Below, in pieces: positions 1 to 10,828 of a DNA stretch of 64,000 bases. The position numbers and the translations under genes are program-made. This DNA is from Letharia columbiana (taxonomy: Eukaryota > Ascomycota > Lecanoromycetes > Lecanorales > Parmeliaceae), in assembly GCF_014066305.1 (NCBI RefSeq), contig NW_023501042.1, positions 868,001 to 932,000 on the forward strand, written 5' to 3'. Every line of letters begins with the position of its first letter. Positions within the stretch are counted from its first letter, which is position 1. The notes under the pieces are model-generated. The model had not been told where the DNA came from. It made no database searches and was given only the letters and a program-made list of their open reading frames with translations.

Positions 1-163
1 CTCTGCGCCCAAGAAGGTGGGGCGCAAGCCGGCGCTGAAAACGCCAGGTGAATCTGATTACTGCAGCAGGAGCTCCCGCATGATTTGATCCTGGCGAATA
101 GTCCGCGGTGCTCGGTTGTATCATTATCCCTTCAATTACCAAAGCTAAGACAACTCGCTGGCC

Positions 164-3100
164 ATGGCGGACCTTGAGCTCACCCTAACATGGCTCGGTA
201 TGGATCGCTACCTCGAACGCTTTATTGAAGCAGGGTTCGATTCTTGGGAGACGGTTCTGGAGGTCACGGAGAATGATCTGGACGTCAGTATATGACATAC
301 TCTGCCGCACGGGTCTCCACTGATCAGGCTCAGATTCTTAATGTGGACCTTGGGCATCGGAGAAAACTACAAAGAGAGATTGCCAACACCAAACGACTCG
401 CTCGGGACCCGGCATTCGTCACTCCCTTGTACGGAATCGATCCTCTTCCACCGAACACTCGGAGAGGATTCTCATCCAGCAGCAACGACGTACAGCAGGG
501 TGGCGCACCCACGAAACGGGGTTACAGACATCATCCCAAGCCGGATCCAAACGTCCCTGAGCGGCCGTACTCCGCATACGTGCTCTTCTCCAACCACACA
601 CGCGAGCAATTGAAAGAGCAAAATTTGTCCTTCACTGACTTGTCGAAAGTAGTTGGCGAGAAATGGCAACAACTCACACGAGACGAGAGAGGAGAATGGA
701 AGACGAAGGGCGCCATACCCTGGGAAAGATACAAAGCGGAACTGGCCGAGTACCAAAAGACCCATGATTTCCGGGAATATCAGCGCTACCTGACACAGTT
801 CAAGGCCACTCAAGCTGCCAAGAACCCGCAAAGGAAGTCAAGCACTACCATGCAAAGCCCAGTGCTGTCTCCAAAACAGGCGAGCAGCTTTGCATCAAAA
901 CCTAGCAAGCTGGCCGTCAGCCCCACCGGACGGTCAGTTTCTGAGCAAAAAATTTCAAAGATTGCCATTAAAAGACTCAAAAGAGATGAAGAAACCTGGA
1001 ATCAGTCGTCCGGCTCAGGGACACGTTCACCACGAGTCAGACAGGCATGCGAATCGTGTAGAGTTAGGAAGATCAAATGTTATGGGGAGCAGCCGACGTG
1101 TCGGCATTGCAGAGAGCTCGGGGTAGAATGTTACTATGCGAGTGGAAAGCGTGACCAGGGGAGAAGGTATGAAGCACCATTTCCCTTGTAAGCGTGAGGT
1201 TCATGCTCTTATGGTGGCCATGCCTACTCTGCTTTTCACTTTCGTTGAGACCGGCTAGACGCAAGCAATCCACGCTCTTCTACTGCTCAAATCCTGCACC
1301 TTCACACCAGCCTCGCTCTAGCAGGCCTCTTTGTACCTCGACTATCACTTGACGCCCTGACTCTGCTGACTTGATCTACTGTTAGACAGCATGACGAGAT
1401 TTGGCAGAAGCTCAAAGCGTACGAAGAACTACTCCTTAAGTTCGTGCCTCAGGTAGATGATGATGATCAACAGGCGATACAAGATGCCATACTCATGGTA
1501 TAACTCTATAATCCGAAGGTAAGACTTCAAATAACTCGTTGTTCCTAGCCACCGCACGACGAGGCCGCCAAAAACGCCTACAAAAAGACGATCACAGGTG
1601 AAAGCCAAAGCGGCAGTCTTGATGATGGAGGTGAACTGGACGCTTCTGACTTTGGTTCAATGGGTTCTACGGGCCATATCAACCAAGACGACACCCTGCA
1701 ACAGAGCTCTGTATATCATGTCCCGGCTTTTGCAGGACAGTCCTCCCAAACCAAGTGGACTGACAAATTGAATAAGGAATTGCTACCAAAGCAAGAAGCG
1801 AAAACGTTCACATCTCAAGATTGGAACCAGGGCTTCTCTCGAAAACCTCAGCCGTACGCAGAAGATACTGATACCGCTGTGGTTGGACATCAAATCGACC
1901 CCTTTTCATTGCCGGTCAAGTCCACAGCCGATTTTCTCGTGAACGCATACTTCTCGACGATGCACCTGTCATTTCCCATTCTCAACAAAGTGGACTTCAT
2001 GAATCAGTACGATCAGCTCTGCAGCACTATGGATCCCGAAGGCTTCGAAGATCGTACATTTATTGCTACGCTCCAGCTTGTGTTTGCCATTGCCGCCGTA
2101 CACGCCCATCTCATCCAAGCTGATTGGACTGGAGATGCGAGAGACCACATGTTGTACTTCTCACAAGCACGCGTGCTAGCAGTAGACACGGGCATTCTGA
2201 ATGATGATTGCTACCTTGGCCAGGTCCAGGTGTTTAGCTTGGGCGCGATGTATCTATTAGTGACCCACCAGCTCAACCGGTAAATTCATGGCTCCCCAGG
2301 TCACAAGCTATGCTAATGTTTCAAAGAGCCTGGAACCTTTCTGGTCTGGCGGTAAGGTCGGCACAGGCATTGGGTCTGCACTTGCAGGACGTTTCGGACT
2401 CAGTAACGGAGGAGACAAAAGAGTTTCATGCTTACAACTGGTTCGCCCTGATGACACTAGAGAGTATGCTCACACTCGTGACTGGTCGGCCAGCGATGAT
2501 CAATCCTCGGGATTGCAGTGTCACAGTTCCAAGGAAGCTTGCCGAGGGTAAGGCGCCGGGTACAACAACCGCACCTTCTGCATCGTCCGATCAGAGATCA
2601 GCAATGGATAGCAGACACCATACTTCGACTTCGGGCATGTGGAAGCCTGGACCAGGACCTTCATCGAATAGGATGACAATAAAGGGCACCACGAAGGTCG
2701 CGGCAATCTATTTCGTGCATTACGTGGAGCTTTGTATGCTAGCCAATGAAGCTGTGGGCGAGTTATATCAACCCGGTATTCGAAAAAAGAAATGGGCAAA
2801 CATCGAAAGCAGAATACATAGATTCGACAGAAGGCTTTTTGAATGGAAAGACGGCGTCAAGCCGCCCTTCGACGTCGCCAGTCCATCCTCAGACCCAGAA
2901 ACGGAGTCTTGCCGAGTGGCTCTTCGCATCCTCTTCCACAGCGCACGAACAATCATCAACCGTCCGTGCCTATGCAGGCTTGGTAAACGTATCCAAGATC
3001 AATCAAGCTACTCTCGACGAGAAGACCTCAGCTCAGCAACCAAGTGCGTCGAATCCGCCCGCGCCACACTCAGCCTTATCCTTCACAAACCAGAATCTAC

Positions 3101-3656
3101 CATTCTCCACGAAGGTACAATGTGGTGGATGCAGCTGCACTACCTCAAACGCGCCCTCACAGTTCTCCTCCTCGAGCTCGCCTTCCGCGCCGAACATATG
3201 CCGTCCGCCGCGGGTGAGATCCTCGCGGAGGCCAAAGCCGCCGTCAATTGGCTTGATCATATTGGTAACTCCAGTCCCGAAGCGCGTCGCACCTGTTCCA
3301 ATATGCGTAAGCTGCTACGGCTCGCGGCGCAGAAAGTTGGCGGAGACACATCAGATATGATGACGTCTTCGGAGGAGGAAGCAGCGCCGACTCATCCTGG
3401 ACACCAGCAGCCGCCGTTGGCCAACTACGACAACAACCTAAGCGGCTTTCCGGCCCATGGTCTTTACGGTGGGGCGGGTCCTTTCGAGCTGTGGCAGAAC
3501 TATGGGGATCTGACTGCACGGAACGAGTTGGATCAATTTGGGTTCTTGAGAGCGGAGGGTGGGGTGGGGAGTCTGTTCCCAACCGGGTGTGATATTGAAG
3601 GGATGGGTGGGGGGCAAGGTGAGGATATCGATATGGAGAAGAGCTTTGAATTTTGA
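164..3656 (+). CDS. SAM + HMG-box + Zn2Cys6 transcription factor
   Basis: Predicted nuclear DNA-binding regulator of 1041 residues. Exons are 164-283, 334-1166, 1386-1497, 1549-2279 and 2327-3656; all junctions keep frame and use GT/AG. The first exon plus the start of the second gives a SAM-type domain (about residues 5-65, ending in the motif DLGHRRKL). An HMG box follows (about 113-183, with ERPYSAYVLFSNHTRE). A Zn2Cys6 binuclear cluster lies at about 279-306 with perfect spacing C-x2-C-x6-C-x6-C-x2-C-x6-C. The remainder resembles the fungal-specific transcription factor domain (YLLVTHQLNRAWNL spans intron 4). The 219-bp second intron sits directly after the zinc cluster, and the fourth (2280-2326) has a clear CTAAT branch site. 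Two DNA-binding folds plus a protein-interaction domain in one chain is unusual. The start is the first ATG in frame with SAM. The target genes cannot be inferred. Confidence 0.85.
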
Positions 3657-4606
3657 TATCGCTAATCATGGGCCTGAGGGCAAGAGTTGCCGCGGTGAAG
3701 CGATATAGGAGGTGAACTGTGTGCATTCTGTTGCTGGCACAAGTTGACTATCATATGAGTGGTTACGAAGCTTACCGAGGCTTCTTGGCATTGATGGGAG
3801 CACACGAGATATGGGATATGATCCGCGAGCTTATTGTACTCGCTCTTTTAGCACAGTCGATACATAGCTAGCATGCGGAGGAAAACGTATTTGTAGAACA
3901 GCACAGCATTGGGTAATGATGACCCCTCAACTCTCTCGCACATGCCATTGCCATTCTGGCCTTCTTTCTACTCGATTGAGCCAGCAAACGAGGCACTCTG
4001 TTCCATTCCGAAGTGATTCACGCGGTCATCGTCATAGGAGATGACGATGGGATGTTTGTTGATACTGTAGCTAGCTTTGGAAAAGGAATCACCGATGATT
4101 TTGACAGAGTAGGTTTGACTGAATATTGACATTGCTCCTTGTGGGAAGAGGCAGCTATCAAGATTACCTATGGGGGCCCAAAGCTCAAAGTCCACCCCCC
4201 CCCCACAAACCAAAACGGAGAGACATAGCTGGCACAACAACAACAAACAAACGATGACCACGCTTGGCTCTCTTCCCTTCCTGCCATTAATTACGGGTAC
4301 GTCACACATCGTTCCAACCCAATGACCGGCGTCATATCATTTCAACAGGACGGGACAGGACAGGCCACACCGTCGAGCCATGGATAAAACGTTTGCCGAC
4401 GAAAATGGCCCGCCCCAGTCCGCAACGTGTCGAAAGCGGAGCGTCAGGGGCGTCACAGGGTTAGATCCCGTGATGCCCTCCAACGAGCTTTCGACAGCGT
4501 ACGAGGCCACGATATTTGCAGCGGATGCGCTCATCGGAATTAGATCCAGCGATGAGGCCCGGCCGTGAGAGGAGGCAGACTCTAGGGTTCCGATTGGAGG
4601 AGACCC

Positions 4607-4694
4607 TTTTTTTTTTTTTTTTCTTTTTTTCTTTTTTTCCCCCTTTTTTACCTTCGAGGGTCCATGGAGAAGAAGAAGAAGAAGAAGAAGAAGA
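4607..4694. repeat. Poly-pyrimidine tract followed by GAA microsatellite
   Basis: A T/C run of about 45 bases (4607-4650) is followed within 20 bases by about eight GAA units (4669-4694). These are simple-sequence repeats of opposite purine/pyrimidine strand bias placed back to back, so the two could pair or form a triplex. Nothing indicates a gene function. Confidence 0.8.
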
Positions 4695-6066
4695 GCCAAG
4701 ATACTACCTACTGTACGGTAAAAAAAGGAAGTATCTCCGCACCACCAAGGTTTCGATTTCCGGAAAGACGGTTCGTCTTCTGGTCTCGGAGCTAGAGCCA
4801 CTTGGGCGGCAAGGGGGAGGACAAAGCTTCGAGAAGGGATCGCCGCTTTTGGCTGAGCTGCGCTGATTGGTGAGGTACTTTAGGTACTTATTATGATTGG
4901 ATATCCGAGATCCCTTTTGCTGCATGGGTTGTTGCCCCGCTATCCGGCCAGCTTAGAAAAGCGTGTGGCCTATCGTGGATGCAGGGTTGAGGGGGGGGCG
5001 CGGGAGCCGTCGTGGAGAGGGTCCTCTCATGGTGAGATGTGATGTGCCTTTGTTGGTCGTTGTTTGTCGTGCCCTCTTCCCGAGCTCTAGAGACGGTTCG
5101 TAGGGCCTAACTCTGAAGGCAGGATGCGAAGAGAGCGGGACAGGATTTTCTAATCTATAGTCTTTATACCCTTTTTTTAATTTTATTTTAGGTATGTATT
5201 GGAGAGAGCGTTTTCCGAGCCGATCGGATGGAGGAAGGAAAGACGGTGGAGAGAAGTGAAAGGAAGTTGGTGAGTTGCTACCGACTTTCGTACACACACG
5301 GCAATGATGACAGCAAAACCGATGTCATAGGTAGCTCAAGAAACGGGCTGGGAACTGTGTCTCGCCACGGAGTCCCAGGGTTGGGCATCCCTGAAGCGCG
5401 TCGCCGCAGGATTCCCTTACCTTGGGTATTCGCTTCAGTATCACGCTTTCCTCTTCTCGGACTAGCATCCAGCAAATCAAAAGCCAATACCTTTATTCCG
5501 CACTGGTCCTTTGGGGCAAAGCCACACTCATTTGCCGGGTCAGCGCTTCAAAGTTTGGCCACCTAAAAAGTAAAGTAATAAAGTGATAAATTGAAAACGC
5601 AACGTTTTTAATCTTTGCGAATTCCTGGCGCTCTGGCCTTTTTCCGCCGTTTCCCCTTCCCGTTGGAAAGGGTTGGATCTTGTCTCCTTTTTCTGTCACC
5701 CGTAATTTCCTTGTTTGCCTTTCAACCCCCATACAACAAACATCCTCTTCTCAACCACCTTAGGTGCAGGAGTGTCCCTTGGTACTCGCTACAGGCCATA
5801 TCATTTTCTTCTTCTTTTTCTTTTAACCTGCTGTCAAGAAAACCCGGTCGAAGCCTACGCTCCTTTGAGCAACCTTTTCAACGCCGCCTAAACTTTCATT
5901 GGCTGTTGCCTTCTCGTTTCATCCACACCAGTCAGAACAAAGAGAATCAATCACAAAAAACAGGTGGTCAGCCCAGGCTTGGGGAGAGACCGATCGCTCG
6001 CCTCCTGCATCTGCACGCCTGCAAGGCTGCATTCCTGTGCACACCTCCTTGCCGTCCAGTGCTCCA

Positions 6067-6090
6067 ATGATATTCTCGCGACCCGTCTGA
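6067..6090 (+). promoter_or_regulatory. Upstream ORF 1 in GDS1-type leader
   Basis: ATG to TGA, seven codons (MIFSRPV), 140 bases before the main start at 6230. It would be translated first if the leader begins upstream of 6067. The transcription start is not known. Confidence 0.35.
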
Positions 6091-6204
6091 CTCGCATTCT
6101 TGACCCCGTTGCAAACCACCACAACAAGCTTACCGTGCTACATCACCACTGCAGCAAACAAAATCCGAAAAATCCCGCGACCCTTCGACATCTCACTCTG
6201 ATCC

Positions 6205-6216
6205 ATGAAACCCTAA
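6205..6216 (+). promoter_or_regulatory. Upstream ORF 2 (minimal) in GDS1-type leader
   Basis: A three-codon reading frame (MKP, stop TAA) ends 13 bases before the main ATG at 6230. Termination so close to the start leaves little room for reinitiation, so it could lower translation of the main frame if it is in the mRNA. Confidence 0.35.
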
Positions 6217-6229
6217 GGACATCATCAAA

Positions 6230-7624
6230 ATGCCGTACAACACTCGTCGAAAGTCCTTGTCTCTCCCATCCTTGGGCATACAGTTGCCCAACGCCTCCCG
6301 AGCTCACCGCCCTTCGATTTCCAAGGCCTCGCTTGCCACGGAAACACCTCAACAACCACCGACGAAGAAAATCAAGAGGTCGCATACTTCAAATTCACCT
6401 TCACCCACATCGCCACCAAGACCCAAATCATCGGCGACCTCACATTCCACCAAGGTTGTGTCGTTTGCAGATCGGCCTAAGAGTAGCGGCCGCGTTGCGT
6501 ACGAACACACCCCACCACCGTCACCACGGGCGTCAACAGACACCAAAGTCGACACAGAGGGCATCAGTGATGATATCGTGGTTGGTGTGATCGAGCAGCT
6601 AGAAAAGACCGGGAATAGGCCACACTTGATCAAAGAGCTTGCAACTGTCCTGTCGAGTATAAGCGATGCTGTCTCCAGGTAAGGCATCCTCATCTTCCAT
6701 CAAATCCACGACTTTTGCGCTGACTATCATCATCTAGCTCGGCGAACCCGGCTGCCCTACTCTCATCCCGACTGTCAGCATACCTCAAGCGCCCATGGAG
6801 TGCCCTGTCGCCGTGCCCACTCGATAAAGAGCTGACCACCGTCCATCCTCGCAAAGTCTACTACTTCCTCACCACACTCCCCCGCCAAGACTTTCCCACC
6901 GCCCTCTCAGACGTCATCATCTCGGCACATTCTGGAGGTAAAGGAGGAAGGCGCATAATATCTCCCAGCATCAGTAGCGCAAGCATCGATGGAGACACCG
7001 AGGCTGCAGAGGAACGAAATCGTGATGCTATGAGTCCCAGTCCGGAGATTGATCTGTCCGAGGACCTTGATGTAGCGGTGCCGGGCGTCGATGATTTCGC
7101 AACACCACCGACGCCTGCAGGGTCATCATTTTCCGGAAGGTCAAGCTTAGCAAGAGATGGATCAAACGGTTCTTCATCGGACATTGCGCTCTCACATAAT
7201 CACAAAGCTGCAAGCCCTCCACTTGAAGGAGACGAGAAGGAATTCACCCAGACGGCGAGCAGTATGCGTATGCGAGGCATGAGCTTGGACGACCCGACAA
7301 TCAGACCATCAACCGAAGATCCAAGTGAAGGGGTTGTGGAAGAGACTGAGGAAGAGAAAGCAAAAAGGAACCGGAGAAGCTGCAGAAGCATTATTTGGTG
7401 GACATCACAGCCAGGATTCCAGTTTGATGATTACGAGCAGCCCTTTAATGAAAGCGATACAACCAATCATGGTCGGAAAAGAACCCAAGCAAGGAGGAGA
7501 AGACGTGGAAATGAAAGAGTCGACTTCCATACTGGGAGACAGTGGAGTTGGGTTGACGTGGGATACCAGAGAAGCGGAAGACATACAAATTGAGGATCTC
7601 GATGACCTCTTTGGAGCGTTTTGA
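6230..7624 (+). CDS. GDS1: GDS1-type winged-helix nuclear protein, frame interrupted
   Basis: Exon 1 is 6230-6678 and exon 2 starts at 6738, joined by a 59-bp GT/AG intron that fuses VSR to SANPAALLSSRLSAYLKRPW. The block from about residue 112 (DDIVVGVIEQLEKTGNRPHL) through SANPAALLSSRLSAYL and HPRKVYYFLTT is the winged-helix domain of the GDS1 family, a putative DNA- or nucleosome-associated nuclear factor. The N-terminus is basic and Ser/Pro-rich; the C-terminus is acidic and ends LDDLFGAF. The reading frame changes by one base near 7375: upstream it reads ...EEKAKRNR, downstream EAAEALFGGHHSQ. One extra A accounts for it and no intron can. Without correction the protein ends at 7593 with an unrelated basic tail. 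This could be a sequencing error, a real mutation or recoding. The family call rests on remembered motifs. Confidence 0.75.
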
Positions 7625-8295
7625 GGAGCTGTATGATTGCCTTTAGCATCTGACGGAGAACACTGTGCTGGAATTGTATCCGCTCGCCATCTTCACTTCA
7701 ATGTGTACATAGCCTAGCTGGCGCTCTATGAGTTGTATTATATCAGTAAACGATACCATGCAGGAATCTGAAGACAAATTGTGCTTCTGGTCAGGTTGTA
7801 ACTGTCGGTGTGAGTTTCGTGATTTGGTAGCTGTCTTGCACATTGGTGTCTCTAGCTTGATCGTGCTCGAAAAGGTCCAGACAAGAGGTCGGAGCCTGGA
7901 GCTCTGGGGAAAAAGCAGTTCAAATATTTTGACCATACAGGGAAGTCCTGATGTAAACCTGCTGCAGTCGTCGCCCTAGGTGGGGGTAGGCATGGTGAAG
8001 AAATGTCCAATATCTGCGTGTTGGATACGTACCTGGTTTTTGGGTTTTGTGGCCGACCGTAGACGCTAGTAAAGTCTTGGCAGGTTTCGAAAACCTCATC
8101 CACCACATTTCCTTTATTTGTTTTGCACCACCTTCACCGTTCACACCCACGAGGTCCGATTTTGTCAGTAGCATTTTAGCCCAGAATTGTTTCTTTGATA
8201 TCTATCAGAGACTGCCTTAGTCTTCTGCTCTCTCACCTTCGATCTCGTGCGCGCCTCACTACCTTGTCGCACAACTCGAGGACCAAGTCTCCAAG
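7625..8295. other. Intergenic region between GDS1-type and SR genes
   Basis: About 670 bases with no convincing gene. The last 130 bases before 8296 are CT-rich and look like the leader of the SR protein gene. Confidence 0.5.
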
Positions 8296-10103
8296 ATGTC
8301 TGCAGAGGTCTCCTCCACTCGCCTCTACCTGGGCAATCTTCCTCGTGACGGTATGCTCAAGCCAATCCTATGATCCCATCTTTCCTCTACGCGCTCTGTA
8401 ACCGAGGTCGACCCATAACTCTGGACGGATTTTCCTTGCGCTCAGCCTTGTTCAATGTTTGGCGACTTCACCTCTGGCTTCAAAAGGATCCGTGATGGAA
8501 TGGCCCGCACCTACTGGCATTTTCAGCCCCTTTGACAGGGCTCGCTGACCACCACTACCACAGTCACAAAGGAAGACATCCAGAACCACTTCAAGGATGG
8601 TACTGGAAACATCACCGAGATCAAGCTCATGAACGGCTTCGGCTTCATCGAGTACGATGATGCATTGGATGCTAGGGATGTGGTTCCTGGTGAGCTCCCA
8701 ATGCCTATGCCGCACAAAATCGTCCTCACGAGACACTTGCTGACGCCTTCATTGACAGCTTTCCGTACGTGCATCCCCACTTCTATCACCTAAAGCCAGA
8801 AGACCACTGACAGTGGCACACGTGAAGATGGATCCGACATGAACGGATCCCGCTTGACCGTTCAATTTGCCCGCGGCTCCCGTCAACGAGACTTTCCTGC
8901 GCCCGACCGTACGCATCCTCGTCCCAGACGTACGGCCTATCGTATGCAGATCTCTGGTCTTCCGGGGGAAACCAGTTGGCAGGTTAGCTCTCTACTTCAC
9001 TACATCTGTTCTTGGCCCTTGGTTCTAGGATCTATGGATGATGCTCGTTGGGGTCCATCTCTGTCTGTGGCTCTATTAGGAGTCTCCACTTATTGCACTC
9101 TCGAGCTACGCTTTGTTGCTCTGTAACCTGCATCCAGTGCGAAGGACAGTCGAAAGTCTGAATCTTCGCGTTGGTCCGAACTAGCCATTCACTGGCCAGA
9201 TTGGTCCGAGGATTGGATGGCTTGGCTGCATTGAGCCAAGACCTAATGCCCTGCATGCTCCCTTGTCTTTGTTTTGGGGATGTTCTGGACTGGTGATCTC
9301 GCATACATTGTGCTCCTGGCCCCGGAGAGCAGGATTGGGCCTTTCATTCCTAATTGGCTGGGCTGTACGCACCTGGACTCGGACTTACTTGGACCTTAGG
9401 ATCTCAAAGATTTTGCACGTCGCTCTGGGCTTGACGTCGTCTACTCCGAGGTTGGCCGCGACCGCGATGGCAAAGGGTGAGATTCATACACCTACTCAGC
9501 GTTATACCGTCATTAACAGCGCTAGATTCGTGGAATTCGAGACCGCCGGAGACCTGAAAGTCGCCGTTGACAAATTGGACAATCAAGATTTCAAAGGAGC
9601 TAGCGTTCGCTGCCTGGCTGATGTACGTTTTCCCACTGATACTTCTAATCACTTCCACGACTAAGGCCATCGACAGACCCAAGACGAGGTTCCCCGCAAC
9701 GACCGCTATCGCTCTCGCTCGCCCCCACCATTCTCGTCGGGGCGGCGGCGGCGGCGGCTATCCACCATCAGATGGCTACTACGGCCGTGGTCCACCTCCA
9801 TCGCGTGGCTACAGCCCCCGTCGTGATGATTACCGTCGCCGCTCCCCACCCCGTGATGATTACTACTCCCGTCACAGCAGCTACCGTTCTCCGCCTCCAC
9901 CTCGCGCAGCTCGCCCGCCCGTTGACGATCCTTATCCACCACCCGCTCGTAGCGGTTACCGCGATGATCCTTACGGCGCTCCACCTCGTCGTGGATATGA
10001 GGACCCGTATGCTGCCAATGGATATGATAGGCCTAGGGCTCGATCGCCTCCGAGGGCTTATGGCGGTTACGATGAGCGTCCCCCGCCGCCGAGATACTGG
10101 TGA
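8296..10103 (+). CDS. SR-family splicing factor with two RRMs, frame interrupted
   Basis: Nuclear pre-mRNA splicing regulator. Exons: 8296-8350, 8564-8689, 8759-8764, 8828-8982, 9400-9476, 9520 to the GT at 9620-9621, then from about 9678 to 10103. RRM1 starts STRLYLGNLPRD and has GFGFIEYDDALDARDVVPAF. RRM2 starts YRMQISGLPGETSWQDLKDF and has ARFVEFETAGDLKVAVDKL. The C-terminus is RS/RGG-type with many SPRRDDYRRRSPP and PPPPRYW elements. The third exon is only six bases and encodes part of the conserved AFHGSD. The intron 8983-9399 (417 bp) is several times longer than its neighbours. After the last intron the frame reads TQDEVPRNDRYRSRSPPP, but the RGG tail is one base out of register; one extra base between about 9716 and 9745 explains this. 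A splice to the alternative AG at about 9664 restores an open frame but destroys the RS start. Probably an Srp2/Srp1 relative. Confidence 0.8.
8983..9399 (+). other. Long intron in the SR protein gene
   Basis: A 417-bp intron between the two RRMs, with a GT donor after SWQ and a TTAG acceptor before DLKDF. Most introns in the window are 43-80 bp. SR-protein genes in many eukaryotes keep long introns that take part in autoregulated splicing; that role here is inference only. Confidence 0.5.
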
Positions 10104-10828
10104 TTGCTCCTCCTCTTCTCCGTGCAGGAGCCTTTGAAGGAGGGCAGCCGCTTATCATGACAGAATCCCCGAGCACCTTCTCCTGCCCTGCCAACCAGAC
10201 ACTTTCAGCGGGTAGTGGTGATTCTCGGATATCAGGGGTTTAAGTTGCGGTAGGCTGCATACGGAAAGGACGTTTGTATCAGGATTGGAAAATTGCAACC
10301 GAGGTCAAAGAAGTTGTGTCGGGCTATGGTATCCACAGGCTAATACGTTGTGGCTGGCTGTCTATTGTCTTCAAGCTTGGACCGCCCCACTTGGTCAACG
10401 TTCCTGCTCAGCGTGTCACCAAGTCAGATGCTTGCCTTAATCACACCCTACATGTACTTTGGCGAATCGTCCGAAGACACAGCTGCATTTTCGTGCTCGT
10501 AGTGCAGTCTTAGGCTCGGACACGATGTAGTTGGTTCCTTACTGACTGACTAGATAGACATCCACATCGTAGGTAGAACAGCACAGCACAGCTTTGAACC
10601 CAGGGAGACAGTCTCGGGTCCTTATAGTAAAGGCTCCATGCACCGTGCGAGGCCGTGCGCCCAGCTGACATTGACATCAAAGGACCACAGGTGAAGTGAC
10701 CATTGTTCACCTCTCTCAGCACCGAACCACCCCCTTTTCCAAATCCCATATGTTCATCTTCCCACCCATATGTACACCTAAAGCGATACACTCGACCATC
10801 ATCCATCATCCGGGACCCAACGTTCGAT
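10104..10828. other. Convergent 3' intergenic region
   Basis: This 725-bp stretch lies between two convergent genes (SR factor and ETF-QO). It should hold both 3' UTRs and polyadenylation sites. No gene is seen. Confidence 0.5.

Larger units (their letters stand above)
3657..6229. other. 2.6-kb intergenic region, no gene seen
   Basis: I find no convincing coding sequence here on either strand; open frames are short and of skewed composition. It contains a C-run near 4195-4205, a long T-rich pyrimidine tract (about 4607-4650) and a GAA repeat (about 4669-4694). The last 600 bases are pyrimidine-rich and probably hold the promoter and long 5' leader of the downstream GDS1-type gene. Confidence 0.6.

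Noticed and set aside
4337..4801. Lys/Gly-rich minus-strand frame
   Set aside because: Produced by the poly-pyrimidine and GAA repeats; no independent support.
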